A stretch of DNA of 64,000 nt from NCBI RefSeq assembly GCF_036985505.1, contig NZ_BTGQ01000001.1:1036456-1100455 (forward strand), read 5' to 3'. Each line of letters opens with the position of its first letter. Position 1 is the first letter of the stretch. The translations under genes were made by a program, and so were the position numbers. The notes beneath the pieces are model-generated. The model was not told the origin of the DNA. It saw only the letters and a program-made list of their open reading frames with translations, and did not search any database. Shown in pieces: positions 43,530-52,739 of the stretch. Origin of the DNA: Croceitalea sp947503285. Lineage in GTDB: Bacteria > Bacteroidota > Bacteroidia > Flavobacteriales > Flavobacteriaceae.

Positions 43530-44615
43530 TTACTCTCTGTCTAAGGGAATCTTTATATGGGTTAAGACCCCAGAATGGTTTTCTAGATTTTTAAATAAAA
43601 ATTCATGTTTGTCGCCATACAAAGTCCAAAGCCTTTCTTTAACATTCTTAATGCCCAAGCCATCCTTTTGAGCTTCCGTAATTGGCGTACCATTATTTTT
43701 AACTTCAACTACAAGCCATTTTTCTTTTTTACAAATCGTCAAATCAACTTTCAAATCGGTATACCCATAGGCATAGCCATGTTTGAAAGAATTCTCTATT
43801 ATTGGCTGTAGTAACATACTTGGAATCAATGCTTTTTTCACCTCTTCTTGAATATAACCCTCAAAAGTCAAGTGGTCAGAAAAACGAATCTGCATAATAT
43901 CAATATACTTTTTCAGTATAGCAAACTCTTTAGATACTGTAATCATGCGTTCATCATTAATCAATAAGACATCGCGCAATAGGTCGCCTAAATTACCTAT
44001 GGTATGTTGGGCTTTTAAAGGATCTTCTTGAATCAAAGAAGCGATTGCATTCAACGTGTTAAATAAAAAGTGTGGGTTCAATTGTGATTTTAGAACTTGC
44101 AACCTAACATCTTGCAACTGTTTGGCCAACTGTACCTTTTGTATCTCGGTGCTACTGATTTTTTGAATATAATAATAGCCATAGGTTATGGTTACAAACC
44201 CCACATAACCCAAATAATTTAAATTAGACCCAAACATCGTTAGAACAAAAAAATCCTCTAGGGTAATTGCCAACAAACTTGTGTTATGAAAAATGGATTG
44301 ATACACATAACCAAAAAGGGTAATGGCTAAAGAGTAAACAAAAGAGAGGGCAAAATGAATGATAAACACATACGACCATTTCATGTCTTTGTCTATCATT
44401 GTCTTAGTTGAAATTACTATCAACAGAATAACAGGGGGTACGATTAGAAAGCTTGAAAGAAGCGGCTCAAAAGATGTTGTCCACCAACTCAGCTCAAAAT
44501 ACTCTGGCCTTCCTATCAATTTTAAAATCGTCCTTCTTCCCAGATAAACAATATTGTAGGTGACCATATAGCATAGTAGAATTGCGAACAGTCTTTTCTC
44601 AATATATTTTTTCAC
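43530..44615 (-). CDS. LytS-like membrane sensor histidine kinase
   Basis: A 361-residue sensor kinase of the His_kinase (LytS/YehU) type: about four to five membrane helices in the first 150 residues, then the phospho-acceptor box LNPHFLFNTLNAIASLI (His near 196) and the ATP-lid texts PSMLLQPIIENSFKHG and DGLGIKNVKERL. The start is GTG at 44615, overlapping the stop of the response-regulator gene by 4 bp (GTGA). This is the kinase of the LytTR two-component pair; the signal is unknown. Confidence 0.85.
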   Translation of the reverse strand: MKKYIEKRLFAILLCYMVTYNIVYLGRRTILKLIGRPEYFELSWWTTSFEPLLSSFLIVPPVILLIVISTKTMIDKDMKWSYVFIIHFALSFVYSLAITLFGYVYQSIFHNTSLLAITLEDFFVLTMFGSNLNYLGYVGFVTITYGYYYIQKISSTEIQKVQLAKQLQDVRLQVLKSQLNPHFLFNTLNAIASLIQEDPLKAQHTIGNLGDLLRDVLLINDERMITVSKEFAILKKYIDIMQIRFSDHLTFEGYIQEEVKKALIPSMLLQPIIENSFKHGYAYGYTDLKVDLTICKKEKWLVVEVKNNGTPITEAQKDGLGIKNVKERLWTLYGDKHEFLFKNLENHSGVLTHIKIPLDRE

Positions 44616-45391
44616 TTTCTCAAACCGACTTTTAGCGCAAACTGTTTGCGATACCCTTTACTTATCCTCAGCTGTTTTCCATCTTGCATTTTTACATCAA
44701 TTTCGCCATATGCCGAATTTTGAAGTTCCGCTACATAGTTAAGGTTTATAATGCTAGATCTGTGAATTCTAAAAAACAACCCCGAATCCAACTCTTTCAA
44801 AATACCATACATGGAGTTTCTCTGTATATAGCGCTGCTTTGACGTATAGATCTCTATGTAATAATTGGACGCTAATATATATTGTATGTCGCCTTTATCT
44901 ATAAACACTGTTTTGTTTGCATATGCTACGGGAATTCTTGAATTGGTGCTTCCTATTTCTTGTTCTTCCCCTGTCTTGAGATGTTCCAATAAATTGACGA
45001 CTTTGTCATCAAAATATTTATACGGGTTACTCTTCAAAGTCTCGATTATTCGAAAAATAGATTTGTAGAAACGCTCTTCGGTAATGGGTTTTAGTAGATA
45101 ATCAAAGGCGTAAAAGTCAAATGCCTCGATGGCATAGGTATCAAACGCGGTGACGAATATGGTCAAGGGCATTTTTACCGTAATATGCTTTAAGACATAA
45201 AACCCGTCAACATCCTTAAGTTTAATATCCAAAAATAAAATATGCGGTTGTAATTTATTGATTTGGGCTATCGCTTCTTTACCAGTTCCATAAAGGCCTA
45301 TTACCCTTATTTCGACGATGGACTCCAATAAACGCTCAATTCGTTTTCTGGCAAGGGGTTCATCATCAACTATTATGGCATTCAACTTCAT
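44612..45391 (-). CDS. LytTR-family response regulator
   Basis: A 259-residue regulator: receiver domain 1-120 with acidic pocket VDDEP, phospho-acceptor in ILFLDIKL (Asp near 54) and conserved TAFD and KPI; LytTR DNA-binding domain about 155-255 with FIDKGDIQYI and RIHRSSIINLNYV. It is first in the operon with the sensor kinase. Three phased repeats in the divergent intergenic region fit its binding mode. Confidence 0.9.
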   Translation of the reverse strand: MKLNAIIVDDEPLARKRIERLLESIVEIRVIGLYGTGKEAIAQINKLQPHILFLDIKLKDVDGFYVLKHITVKMPLTIFVTAFDTYAIEAFDFYAFDYLLKPITEERFYKSIFRIIETLKSNPYKYFDDKVVNLLEHLKTGEEQEIGSTNSRIPVAYANKTVFIDKGDIQYILASNYYIEIYTSKQRYIQRNSMYGILKELDSGLFFRIHRSSIINLNYVAELQNSAYGEIDVKMQDGKQLRISKGYRKQFALKVGLRK

Positions 45392-45579
45392 ATGAAGTCA
45401 CAATGTAGATAAAATTTAATTTCGATGCACTTTAAAAACATATACTACGAACAACCAATCCATTTACTTCAAAAAAAAGGGGGTTCACTTCAAAATAATA
45501 GGTGTATACTTCAAACTAAGGCCATTTATTAATCACCGTATTTACTTTTAAAATTCAAAAGTTAAAAAAGACAGACACC
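45392..45579. other. Divergent intergenic region of the LytTR operon and lipoprotein gene
   Basis: 188 bp between the two divergent starts. It holds the repeats described separately and a near -7 box TACTTTTA (45543-45550) facing the lipoprotein gene. A degenerate extra copy ACTACGAA lies at 45444-45451. Confidence 0.6.
45463..45525 (+). repeat. Three phased 21-bp direct repeats, candidate LytTR operator
   Basis: The octamer ACTTCAAA recurs at 45466, 45487 and 45508, exactly 21 bp apart, each preceded by a T-rich trinucleotide and followed by an A-rich and G-containing stretch. LytTR regulators bind tandem direct repeats about two helical turns apart, matching the period. The last repeat ends 28 bp upstream of a near -7 box for the lipoprotein gene, suggesting activation of that gene. 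Confidence 0.65.
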
Positions 45580-46068
45580 ATGAAATTACTTAAATACGCT
45601 TCTTTGATGCTACTTCTACTTGTATACTTCGCATCTTGTAGTGGAGATGACCCTGTAGAGGAAGAACAAAAAACAGAAGATACACCCGTAACACTTGAAG
45701 GAGATTACATAGGGACTTGGAACTCTACCACTGACTTGGACATTACCTATACTGATTTTGGCATTTCAGCAAAATTTACCTTTGCGAATAATGAGAAAAC
45801 AAGGTTGAGCGGAGAATTTTTCGCAACGACTTCATTTAGGTCATGTTGCCAAGACAACGGAAATGATGGTACGATGCTGGTCAATTTAGATGGTGACACT
45901 ATTGAATCTTTCTCCTTTAATGACCAAATTGTTAACTGTACGGGTTCATTTAGCGGAACGGGCAGTATTACCTCTAAAGCACCATATACTTTACAAATAG
46001 ATTTTACTGGAAACGATTGCGACGGCAATCATATCGGTCAAATGATTTTTACAAGAAGAAGTAATTAA
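45580..46068 (+). CDS. Hypothetical lipoprotein, probable LytTR target
   Basis: A 162-residue secreted lipoprotein with signal peptide (hydrophobic 9-18) and lipobox FASC (Cys20), followed by acidic SGDDPVEEEQ. The mature domain is beta-rich, with a Cys pair (SCCQDN) and further Cys near 122 and 149. No family is recognised. It lies divergent to the LytTR operon with the 21-bp repeats in front, making it the leading candidate regulated gene. Confidence 0.65.
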   Translation: MKLLKYASLMLLLLVYFASCSGDDPVEEEQKTEDTPVTLEGDYIGTWNSTTDLDITYTDFGISAKFTFANNEKTRLSGEFFATTSFRSCCQDNGNDGTMLVNLDGDTIESFSFNDQIVNCTGSFSGTGSITSKAPYTLQIDFTGNDCDGNHIGQMIFTRRSN

Positions 46069-46095
46069 AAGAAATTATTGACAGTAATTAGAACA

Positions 46096-46707
46096 ATGAA
46101 ACCTACTATTATCATACTTATATTGAGTGTCAATTTTTCGGTATTAGGTCAGTCTAAAGAAGAACTCGATTTGTTAAAAGTCAAATTAGAAACAATTTTC
46201 ATGAAAGACCAGACTTTTAGACGTATCTACAGTGAAGCGGAAAATAAGCTAGGAAAAGATTCGGATGCTTACGAGTACTTCTGGGAGGTCGTTGAAAACC
46301 AAGACAGTATTCTAGAAAAGGAGGTGACAACTATTTTAGATAAATACGGCTGGCTTGGAATTTCACAAGTCGGGAGATTGGCAAACACAACCCTTTGGAG
46401 TGTTTTACAACACGGAAGTGTGTCTTTCAAAGAAAAATATGCCCCATTGTTAAAAGCCTCAGTTCTAAAAGGGGAATCACAACCTAGTCATTATGCCCGA
46501 CTAATCGATAGAATGCTAATTAACAGCAACAAATCTCAATTATACGGAACCCAAATAGACTACGATTCAAGTGAAATCCCAACTTTCTTTTCAATTGAAA
46601 AACCTGAATATATAAACCAAAGAAGAAAAGAAATTGGGTTGGGCGGAATCGAGGGCTATGCGGAAGAAAAAAAGATTGAATGGAATATTCCCCAAAAAAG
46701 GAAATGA
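46096..46707 (+). CDS. DUF6624 family secreted protein
   Basis: A 203-residue protein of the Bacteroidota DUF6624 family. It has a signal peptide (hydrophobic 4-16, cleavage after VLGQ). The family pattern is seen in GWLGISQVGRLANTTLWSVLQH (in two parts), YGTQIDYDSS and INQRRKEIGLGGIEGY. I use the ATG at 46096, not the TTG at 46078. It follows the lipoprotein gene by 27 bp and may be co-transcribed. Function is unknown. Confidence 0.75.
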   Translation: MKPTIIILILSVNFSVLGQSKEELDLLKVKLETIFMKDQTFRRIYSEAENKLGKDSDAYEYFWEVVENQDSILEKEVTTILDKYGWLGISQVGRLANTTLWSVLQHGSVSFKEKYAPLLKASVLKGESQPSHYARLIDRMLINSNKSQLYGTQIDYDSSEIPTFFSIEKPEYINQRRKEIGLGGIEGYAEEKKIEWNIPQKRK

Positions 46708-47235
46708 AAAAAATCAACACCAAAAACTGTTTCCCGCAATTAGCCTTTCATCTATGTCGCAAAGCGTGAAATACATTTAGCAGTCATATTACCTTGTTAG
46801 TATGCATATGGCCAATAACCGCATTCCAAGGGTGTACCTTGAGTAAAATTCTCGCCCATTCAAAGATCTTAACAACTGAATTCGATATTGAAAACCTTAA
46901 AATCGACAACATGGTTAAATGTCGATAAAACCCGAAAATCCAATTGTGAAAAAATTAGCTTTAAAGGTATAAATCTATAGTCAAGGGTGCAGTTCCACTT
47001 TCGCTACAAGAGCATAAAGTCGAAATGGACCACACGAACACTACTTTCTTATAAACTAGGGCGTACTATGCAAAGAACATTTTACCGGTAATTTAAAATA
47101 CTACGTTCATTCTTAGCATTTTGTCAGTTTTTAACCAGCTGGAATATACCTGTTCGCAACTATTACGTTAAACGTAAAAATAACGTCTTTTATGCCATAT
47201 AAAGTAAGTAATTTCGCCGCCTCAAATTGCAGATT
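46708..47235. other. 528-bp non-coding stretch with decayed features
   Basis: No reading frame longer than about 20 codons and no terminator were seen, although a short peptide frame starts at 46919 (MSIKPENPIVKK). A segment near 46984-47008 weakly resembles a tRNA 3' end (see findings). Near the right side an exact palindrome lies at 47163-47177. Otherwise nothing is recognised. Confidence 0.4.
47163..47177. promoter_or_regulatory. AACGT palindrome upstream of hypothetical gene
   Basis: TTACGTT-A-AACGTAA is a perfect 7-bp inverted repeat with a one-base centre, 58 bp before the next start codon; a further AACGT half-site follows at 47182. It looks like a dimeric transcription-factor site. 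Confidence 0.4.
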
Positions 47236-47649
47236 ATGGACTGTTTGGAGCTTAATCCCCCGTACGATTTTACGAAATGGGAAAGTGAATATATCAAAGA
47301 ACTACATTCCTTAGAGTTCAAAGAAAACCTTGGAAACCTACTTTTGTTTGAAGATGAAACGATTAAGTTATGGAACTTAAAACTGGACAAAGGAGAACGC
47401 ATGCCCTTTGTAAAACACAATAAAGACTATTCTTGGATCTCAGAAAATGATGCAATCTTAAAAAGTAGATGGGGAAATGGAAGGATATCACTTATTAGGA
47501 TCAACCAAGGTGACACGGAGTTTTTTGAAAACGATACCAAAAACTATATCAATGACCTTGAAAACCTAGGAAATCATGCGATAGTTTTCAAAATTCTCGA
47601 ATACAAACAAAAATCAGAAATAGAAAAACAGTTTATGCCCAAATACTAG
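47236..47649 (+). CDS. Hypothetical cytoplasmic protein, cupin-like
   Basis: A 137-residue soluble protein without signal peptide. Alternating short strands (LLLFEDETIKLWNLKLDKGERMPFVKH in two pieces) suggest a small beta-barrel fold resembling a cupin, but metal ligands are not clearly conserved. The ATG at 47236 is chosen over the TTG at 47227. It ends 1 bp before the convergent acs stop. No family name is recognised. Confidence 0.5.
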   Translation: MDCLELNPPYDFTKWESEYIKELHSLEFKENLGNLLLFEDETIKLWNLKLDKGERMPFVKHNKDYSWISENDAILKSRWGNGRISLIRINQGDTEFFENDTKNYINDLENLGNHAIVFKILEYKQKSEIEKQFMPKY

Positions 47650-47650
47650 T

Positions 47651-49558
47651 TTAGAGGGCCTCGGTCATAATCACTTCAACCACTTCTGGGTTTAATAAAG
47701 TGGAAATATCCCCCAAATTGCCCGTATCTTTTGAAGCGATTTTTCGCAAGATTCGTCGCATTATTTTCCCACTTCGGGTTTTCGGAAGTCCTGGTACGAA
47801 TTGAATTTTATTCAATTTCGCGATTGGGCCGATATGCTCTGTAATCATTTGATTGATTTCTTTTTTCAAATTCCCGCGATCTCGAGATTCACCGGTCTCT
47901 TTAAGAATGATATAGCCATAAAGGGCATTCCCTTTAATATCATGGGGAAACCCTACCACTGCTGATTCTGCCACGGCAGGATGTTCATTAATGGCATCCT
48001 CAATTGGAGCAGTACCCAAATTATGTCCTGATACGATAATGACATCATCTACACGACCTGTGATCCTGTAGTATCCGACCTCATCGCGTAGGGCCCCGTC
48101 ACCTGTGAAATACATATTCTCAAATGCAGAAAAATAAGTGTCCTTATAGCGCTTGTGATTGCCCCAAATTGTTCTTGCCATTGACGGCCATGGATATTTG
48201 ATGCACAGTCGACCATCTACCTGATTACCTGTGATTTCTTGACCATTTTCATCCATCAGGGCGGGTTGTATGCCAGGCATGGGCAAGGTGGCATATGTTG
48301 GCTTCGTGGGCGTTGAAAACGGAATCGGGGAAATTAAGATACCACCGGTTTCCGTTTGCCACCACGTATCCACTATCGGGCACTTCTTCTCACCCACGTG
48401 GTCGTTGTACCAGTGCCAGGCTTCCTCATTGATGGGCTCACCGACCGTTCCCAATATTTTTAAGCTTGAGAGGTCGTATTTGGTGACATAATCTAAATTC
48501 TCTTTGGCCAAGGCCCTAATTGCGGTTGGCGCAGTATAAAATTGGGTTATTTTGTGTTTTTGCACAACATCCCAAAAACGACCATAATCAGGATATGAGG
48601 GCACTCCTTCGAACATCACCGTGGTCGCACCGTTGGCCAACGGACCGTATACAATATAAGAATGACCGGTAATCCAACCGATATCCGCAGTACACCAGTA
48701 AACATCATCTTCGCGATATTGAAAAACGTTTTTAAAAGTATAAGCCGTGTAAACGAGATATCCTCCTGTGGTATGCAGCATCCCCTTAGGTTTACCTGTT
48801 GAACCCGAAGTGTACAGAATAAAAAGCGGGTCCTCAGCATCCATTACCTCTGGTGGAAAATCCAAATAGGCCTTCTCCAAAAGGGGTTTCAACCATTCAT
48901 CTCGCCCTTCTTTCATGTTGATATCGGAATTGATACGTTGGGCAACTAAAACACTTTCGACATCTGGGCAATCTTCTAAGGCATCATCAACAATACCCTT
49001 AAGATCTATAGTTTTTGCACCACGGTAAGACCCATCTGAAGTAATGACCATTTTCGCGCCACAATCATTGATTCTTGTGGCTAATGCGGTTGATGAAAAG
49101 CCTGCAAAAACAACGGAATGTACCGCTCCAATGCGGGCACATGCTAAAAGTGAAACCGCAAGTTCAGGTATCATGGGCAAATAAATCACTACCCTATCCC
49201 CTTTTTTAATTCCTTTCGCATTTAGAACATTAGCCATTTTACATACTCGCCCATGTAGTTCTTTGTATGTAATATGCTGTGCCTCTTCACTAGGGTCATT
49301 AGGTTCAAACAAAATAGCCGTTTTATCGCCGCGAATATGCAAATGCCGATCAATACAATTCTCGGTAATGTTCAGCTGTGCCCCATCAAACCACTTTACC
49401 TCTGGTTTTGAGAAGTCCCAATCCAATACCTTGTTCCATTTTTTACGCCAGACAAAATGTTCTTCGGCAATTTCTTCCCAAAATGATTCCGGGTTCCGTA
49501 CCGATTTGCGATAGACTTGAAAATATTCCTCTAAATGTTTGATGTGGTAGTTGCTCAT
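47651..49558 (-). CDS. acs: Acetyl-CoA synthetase
   Basis: A 635-residue AMP-forming acetyl-CoA synthetase activating acetate (ATP + acetate + CoA to acetyl-CoA + AMP + PPi). Seen: the adenylation P-loop YTSGSTGKPKG, the core VDTWWQTETGG, TGDGALRD and the C-terminal Lys motif PKTRSGKIMRR that is commonly acetylated. Length equals the usual 650. It ends the cluster with the symporter and DUF4212 subunit, forming an acetate scavenging unit. Confidence 0.95.
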   Translation of the reverse strand: MSNYHIKHLEEYFQVYRKSVRNPESFWEEIAEEHFVWRKKWNKVLDWDFSKPEVKWFDGAQLNITENCIDRHLHIRGDKTAILFEPNDPSEEAQHITYKELHGRVCKMANVLNAKGIKKGDRVVIYLPMIPELAVSLLACARIGAVHSVVFAGFSSTALATRINDCGAKMVITSDGSYRGAKTIDLKGIVDDALEDCPDVESVLVAQRINSDINMKEGRDEWLKPLLEKAYLDFPPEVMDAEDPLFILYTSGSTGKPKGMLHTTGGYLVYTAYTFKNVFQYREDDVYWCTADIGWITGHSYIVYGPLANGATTVMFEGVPSYPDYGRFWDVVQKHKITQFYTAPTAIRALAKENLDYVTKYDLSSLKILGTVGEPINEEAWHWYNDHVGEKKCPIVDTWWQTETGGILISPIPFSTPTKPTYATLPMPGIQPALMDENGQEITGNQVDGRLCIKYPWPSMARTIWGNHKRYKDTYFSAFENMYFTGDGALRDEVGYYRITGRVDDVIIVSGHNLGTAPIEDAINEHPAVAESAVVGFPHDIKGNALYGYIILKETGESRDRGNLKKEINQMITEHIGPIAKLNKIQFVPGLPKTRSGKIMRRILRKIASKDTGNLGDISTLLNPEVVEVIMTEAL

Positions 49559-49668
49559 GCAAGAAGTTATAAGAAACTAAAAATACTAAAAAAGACACTT
49601 TAAGACTTATATCTTTTTTTCAACTTCGAATACAAAAAGAAAGGTTTTAACAAAGACTACCAGAAACA

Positions 49669-51444
49669 TCAATGTTCAATCGCTTCCCCTACCCCACTTG
49701 GTATTCTGATGTTTTCCACGATTTCTTGAACTTCCTCAGGTGGCGGGGCCGTAAACCTTGAAACTAAAATGGCAATGACGAAGTTGACAAGCATACCTAA
49801 GGTACCAAAACCTTCAGGAGAAATACAAAACCACCACTCGCTTGAAGTACTGGTCTCAGGGTTACCTATCCACCCTAATTTAAAACGGGCGATATAATAG
49901 GATGTAATTGCCAATCCTCCAATCATTCCCGAAATAGCACCTTCCCTATTCATTCGTTTACTAAAAATACCCATTACTATGGCTGGAAAGAAAGAAGAAG
50001 CTGCCAGCCCAAAAGCCAAAGCCACTACCGAGGCAACAAAACCAGGAGGATTGATTCCGAAATAACCTGCTACGATTACCGCAAACACTGCTGAAATACG
50101 GGCTATCAAAAGTTCTTTGCGGTCCGAAATATTTGGTGCAAGTTGTTTCTTGATCAAATCATGTGAAACCGAAGTAGAGATGACCAACAGCAATCCGGCA
50201 GCGGTCGACAATGCGGCTGCCAATCCACCTGCAGCCACAAGGGCAATCACCCAATTGGGCAAATTGGCAATTTCAGGGTTTGCCAAGACGGTAATATCCC
50301 TATCTACATACAATTCATTAGCGGTATCGCTATCATTATAAATGGTTCGTTCGCCATGTAACCCACGCTCCTCTAAAAAAAGGGGTTTCTTTCCCGTTAT
50401 GGAAGATCCCGGCAGGTATTGGATTTTTCCATCCCCATTTTTATCCGTCCAGGCAATAAGACCGGTATCCTCCCATTTTGTAAACCAGGCTGGAATTTTC
50501 TTATAGGGAGTGTCTTGAACCGTTTCCATCAAATTAGTTCTTGCAAACACCGCAATAGCAGGCGCTGTTGTATACAATATGGCAATAAACAAAAGAGCAT
50601 AACCTGCTGATTTTCGGGCGTCCTTAACCTTGGGAACCGTGAAAAAACGAATGATGACGTGAGGAAGGCCCGCAGTACCCATCATCAATGCAGCTGTAAT
50701 GAAAAAGACATCTATTTTAGATTTACTGCCATCCGTATAGGCCCTAAAACCCAGTTCGGTCATCAAACCATCAAGCTTATCCAGTAAATAGATTCCGTCA
50801 TTACCGGTAGAACCCATTCCCAATTGGGGAACAGGATTTCCGGTAGCCAAAAGGGAAATAAAAATAGCCGGAACCATAAAGGCAAATATCAATACACAAT
50901 ACTGGGCAACCTGGGTATAGGTTATACCCTTCATCCCGCCTAAAACGGCATAGAACAAAACGATAACCATACCAATCACGACACCGGTATTGATATCGAC
51001 CTCTAGAAACCGTGAGAATACCACACCAACTCCGCGCATCTGACCAGCGACATACGTGAAAGAAACAAATAGTGCGGCAATTACCGCAACGGTTCTTGCA
51101 ACATTCGAATAGTATCGATCACCTATAAAGTCTGGAACGGTAAATTTCCCGAATTTTCTTAGATAGGGGGCTAAAAGTAAGGCCAAGAGTACATAACCGC
51201 CCGTCCACCCCATAAGATAGACCGACCCATCATAGCCTGAAAACGCAATGATACCGGCCATCCCAAGAAATGATGCAGCGGACATCCAATCGGCCGCCGT
51301 TGCCAAACCATTGGCCAATGGGGAAACACCCCCGCCGGCAACATAAAAATCTTTTGTGGAACCTGCCCTTGACCAAATTGCAATACCGATATAGAGTGCG
51401 AAAGTGAGCCCGACAATACTAAACGTCCAAGTTTGAATTTGCAT
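49669..51444 (-). CDS. Sodium/solute symporter, acetate-type (VC_2705-like)
   Basis: A 591-residue SSS-family symporter with about 13 membrane helices; typical texts are AADWMSAASFLGMAG and GLAAALSTAAGLLLVISTSVSHD. A loop near 325-390 holds DKNGDGKIQY, an EF-hand-like calcium pattern. It pairs with the DUF4212 subunit just upstream (3-bp gap) and acs follows. Substrate is likely acetate or another small carboxylate, judged by context. Confidence 0.9.
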   Translation of the reverse strand: MQIQTWTFSIVGLTFALYIGIAIWSRAGSTKDFYVAGGGVSPLANGLATAADWMSAASFLGMAGIIAFSGYDGSVYLMGWTGGYVLLALLLAPYLRKFGKFTVPDFIGDRYYSNVARTVAVIAALFVSFTYVAGQMRGVGVVFSRFLEVDINTGVVIGMVIVLFYAVLGGMKGITYTQVAQYCVLIFAFMVPAIFISLLATGNPVPQLGMGSTGNDGIYLLDKLDGLMTELGFRAYTDGSKSKIDVFFITAALMMGTAGLPHVIIRFFTVPKVKDARKSAGYALLFIAILYTTAPAIAVFARTNLMETVQDTPYKKIPAWFTKWEDTGLIAWTDKNGDGKIQYLPGSSITGKKPLFLEERGLHGERTIYNDSDTANELYVDRDITVLANPEIANLPNWVIALVAAGGLAAALSTAAGLLLVISTSVSHDLIKKQLAPNISDRKELLIARISAVFAVIVAGYFGINPPGFVASVVALAFGLAASSFFPAIVMGIFSKRMNREGAISGMIGGLAITSYYIARFKLGWIGNPETSTSSEWWFCISPEGFGTLGMLVNFVIAILVSRFTAPPPEEVQEIVENIRIPSGVGEAIEH

Positions 51445-51447
51445 ACC

Positions 51448-51702
51448 TTATTCGTTTACCTTGTATTTTTTATCGAGCTTGTTCATCAAGAACACATACA
51501 CAAAAATGAGAATCACAAAGACATAGATAGCGCCTTGTTGTGCAAACCAAAAGCCCAATTTAAACCCGCCGATTCGAATAGCGTTTAACTCGTCGACAAA
51601 AAGAATTCCGAAGCCATAGGATACTAGAAACCATATCAATAGTAAAATCGAAAGGTATTTTAAGTTTTCCTGCCAGTATTTTTTGCGTTGTAATGAATCC
51701 AT
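51448..51702 (-). CDS. DUF4212 small subunit of sodium/solute symporter
   Basis: An 84-residue protein with two membrane helices (about 14-34 and 49-70) and the family texts YWQENLKYL at the start and GFKLGFWFAQQGAIY in the middle. DUF4212 proteins accompany VC_2705-type symporters and are presumed accessory subunits. It lies 3 bp before the symporter gene in one operon with it. Confidence 0.9.
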   Translation of the reverse strand: MDSLQRKKYWQENLKYLSILLLIWFLVSYGFGILFVDELNAIRIGGFKLGFWFAQQGAIYVFVILIFVYVFLMNKLDKKYKVNE

Positions 51703-51780
51703 GAACCTAAGGTTGTTTCATGAAATATATGAATTCTTGGAGAGAATGTTTGAAAACCCCTCAATAGTGAGAAAAATATT

Positions 51781-52734
51781 TTACAGTGTATTCAAAAAAG
51801 CGGAAACATTTTGACCTATCCGTTCGTGAATGTTCGAGACATCAGCTTTTACAAAAAACTCTCCCATAATACTTTCGTAAAGCTCAATATAACGTTCAGA
51901 TACCGATTCAATATAGGCACCGCTCATTTCAGGTACGCTTTGTCCTTCAAGCCCTTGAAATCCATTGGAAATCAACCATTGGCGCACAAACTCTTTTGAT
52001 AATTGTTTTTGCGCCTCTCCACTTGCCTGCCTTTCTTGATATCCATCCGAATAAAAGTATCGCGACGAATCAGGGGTATGTATTTCATCAATTAGAACAA
52101 TCTTTCCATCCTTGGTCTTCCCAAATTCATATTTGGTATCGACTAAAATCAATCCTTGCTTTGCAGCCAATTCAGTGCCTCTTTGATATAAGGCCCTAGT
52201 GTATTGCTCTAAAACCTCGTAATCTTCCTTTGAAACGATACCCCGTTCTAAAATAGCTGCTTTGGAGATATCTTCATCATGATCACCTTTTTCTGCTTTG
52301 GTTGCCGGGGTAATTATCGGTTCGGGAAATTTATCGTTCTCCTTCATTCCTTCCGGCATCGGTTCCCCGCAGAGCATTCTTTTGCCAGAGTTGTATTCCC
52401 TGGCGGCATGTCCAGACAAATAACCACGAATGACCATTTCAACTTTAAAAGGGGTGCAGGCCAATCCAATCGCAACATTGGGATCAGGTGTGGCCATCAA
52501 CCAATTAGGCACAATATCTTCAGTTGCTTTCATCATCTTGGTTGCTATCTGATTCAAAATTTGCCCTTTGTAGGGTATGCCATTGGGCATAACGACATCA
52601 AAAGCCGAAAGACGGTCGGTAGCGATCATGACCAATACGTCATTCTCTAGGGTATATACTTCTCTTACTTTTCCTTTATAGACCGACTTTTGGCCTACAA
52701 AATGGAAATTGGTATCCATCAGGGTATTTGACAT
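51781..52734 (-). CDS. purC: Phosphoribosylaminoimidazole-succinocarboxamide synthase
   Basis: A 317-residue SAICAR synthetase, the purine-biosynthesis step that joins CAIR and aspartate with ATP. Seen: VREVYTLENDVLVMIATDRLSAFD in two parts, VRGYLSGHAAREY, and the late DTKYEFG and EIHTPDSSRY. Longer than the E. coli enzyme (237) and typical of the Bacteroidota/yeast size class. It is 5 bp from the phoH gene in the same direction; core housekeeping gene. Confidence 0.95.
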   Translation of the reverse strand: MSNTLMDTNFHFVGQKSVYKGKVREVYTLENDVLVMIATDRLSAFDVVMPNGIPYKGQILNQIATKMMKATEDIVPNWLMATPDPNVAIGLACTPFKVEMVIRGYLSGHAAREYNSGKRMLCGEPMPEGMKENDKFPEPIITPATKAEKGDHDEDISKAAILERGIVSKEDYEVLEQYTRALYQRGTELAAKQGLILVDTKYEFGKTKDGKIVLIDEIHTPDSSRYFYSDGYQERQASGEAQKQLSKEFVRQWLISNGFQGLEGQSVPEMSGAYIESVSERYIELYESIMGEFFVKADVSNIHERIGQNVSAFLNTL

Positions 52735-52739
52735 TTTAG

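Noticed and set aside
43344..43544. 66-codon plus-strand frame crossing the tRNA fragment
   Set aside because: It runs through the tRNA 3' end and the terminator stem, so it is a chance frame.
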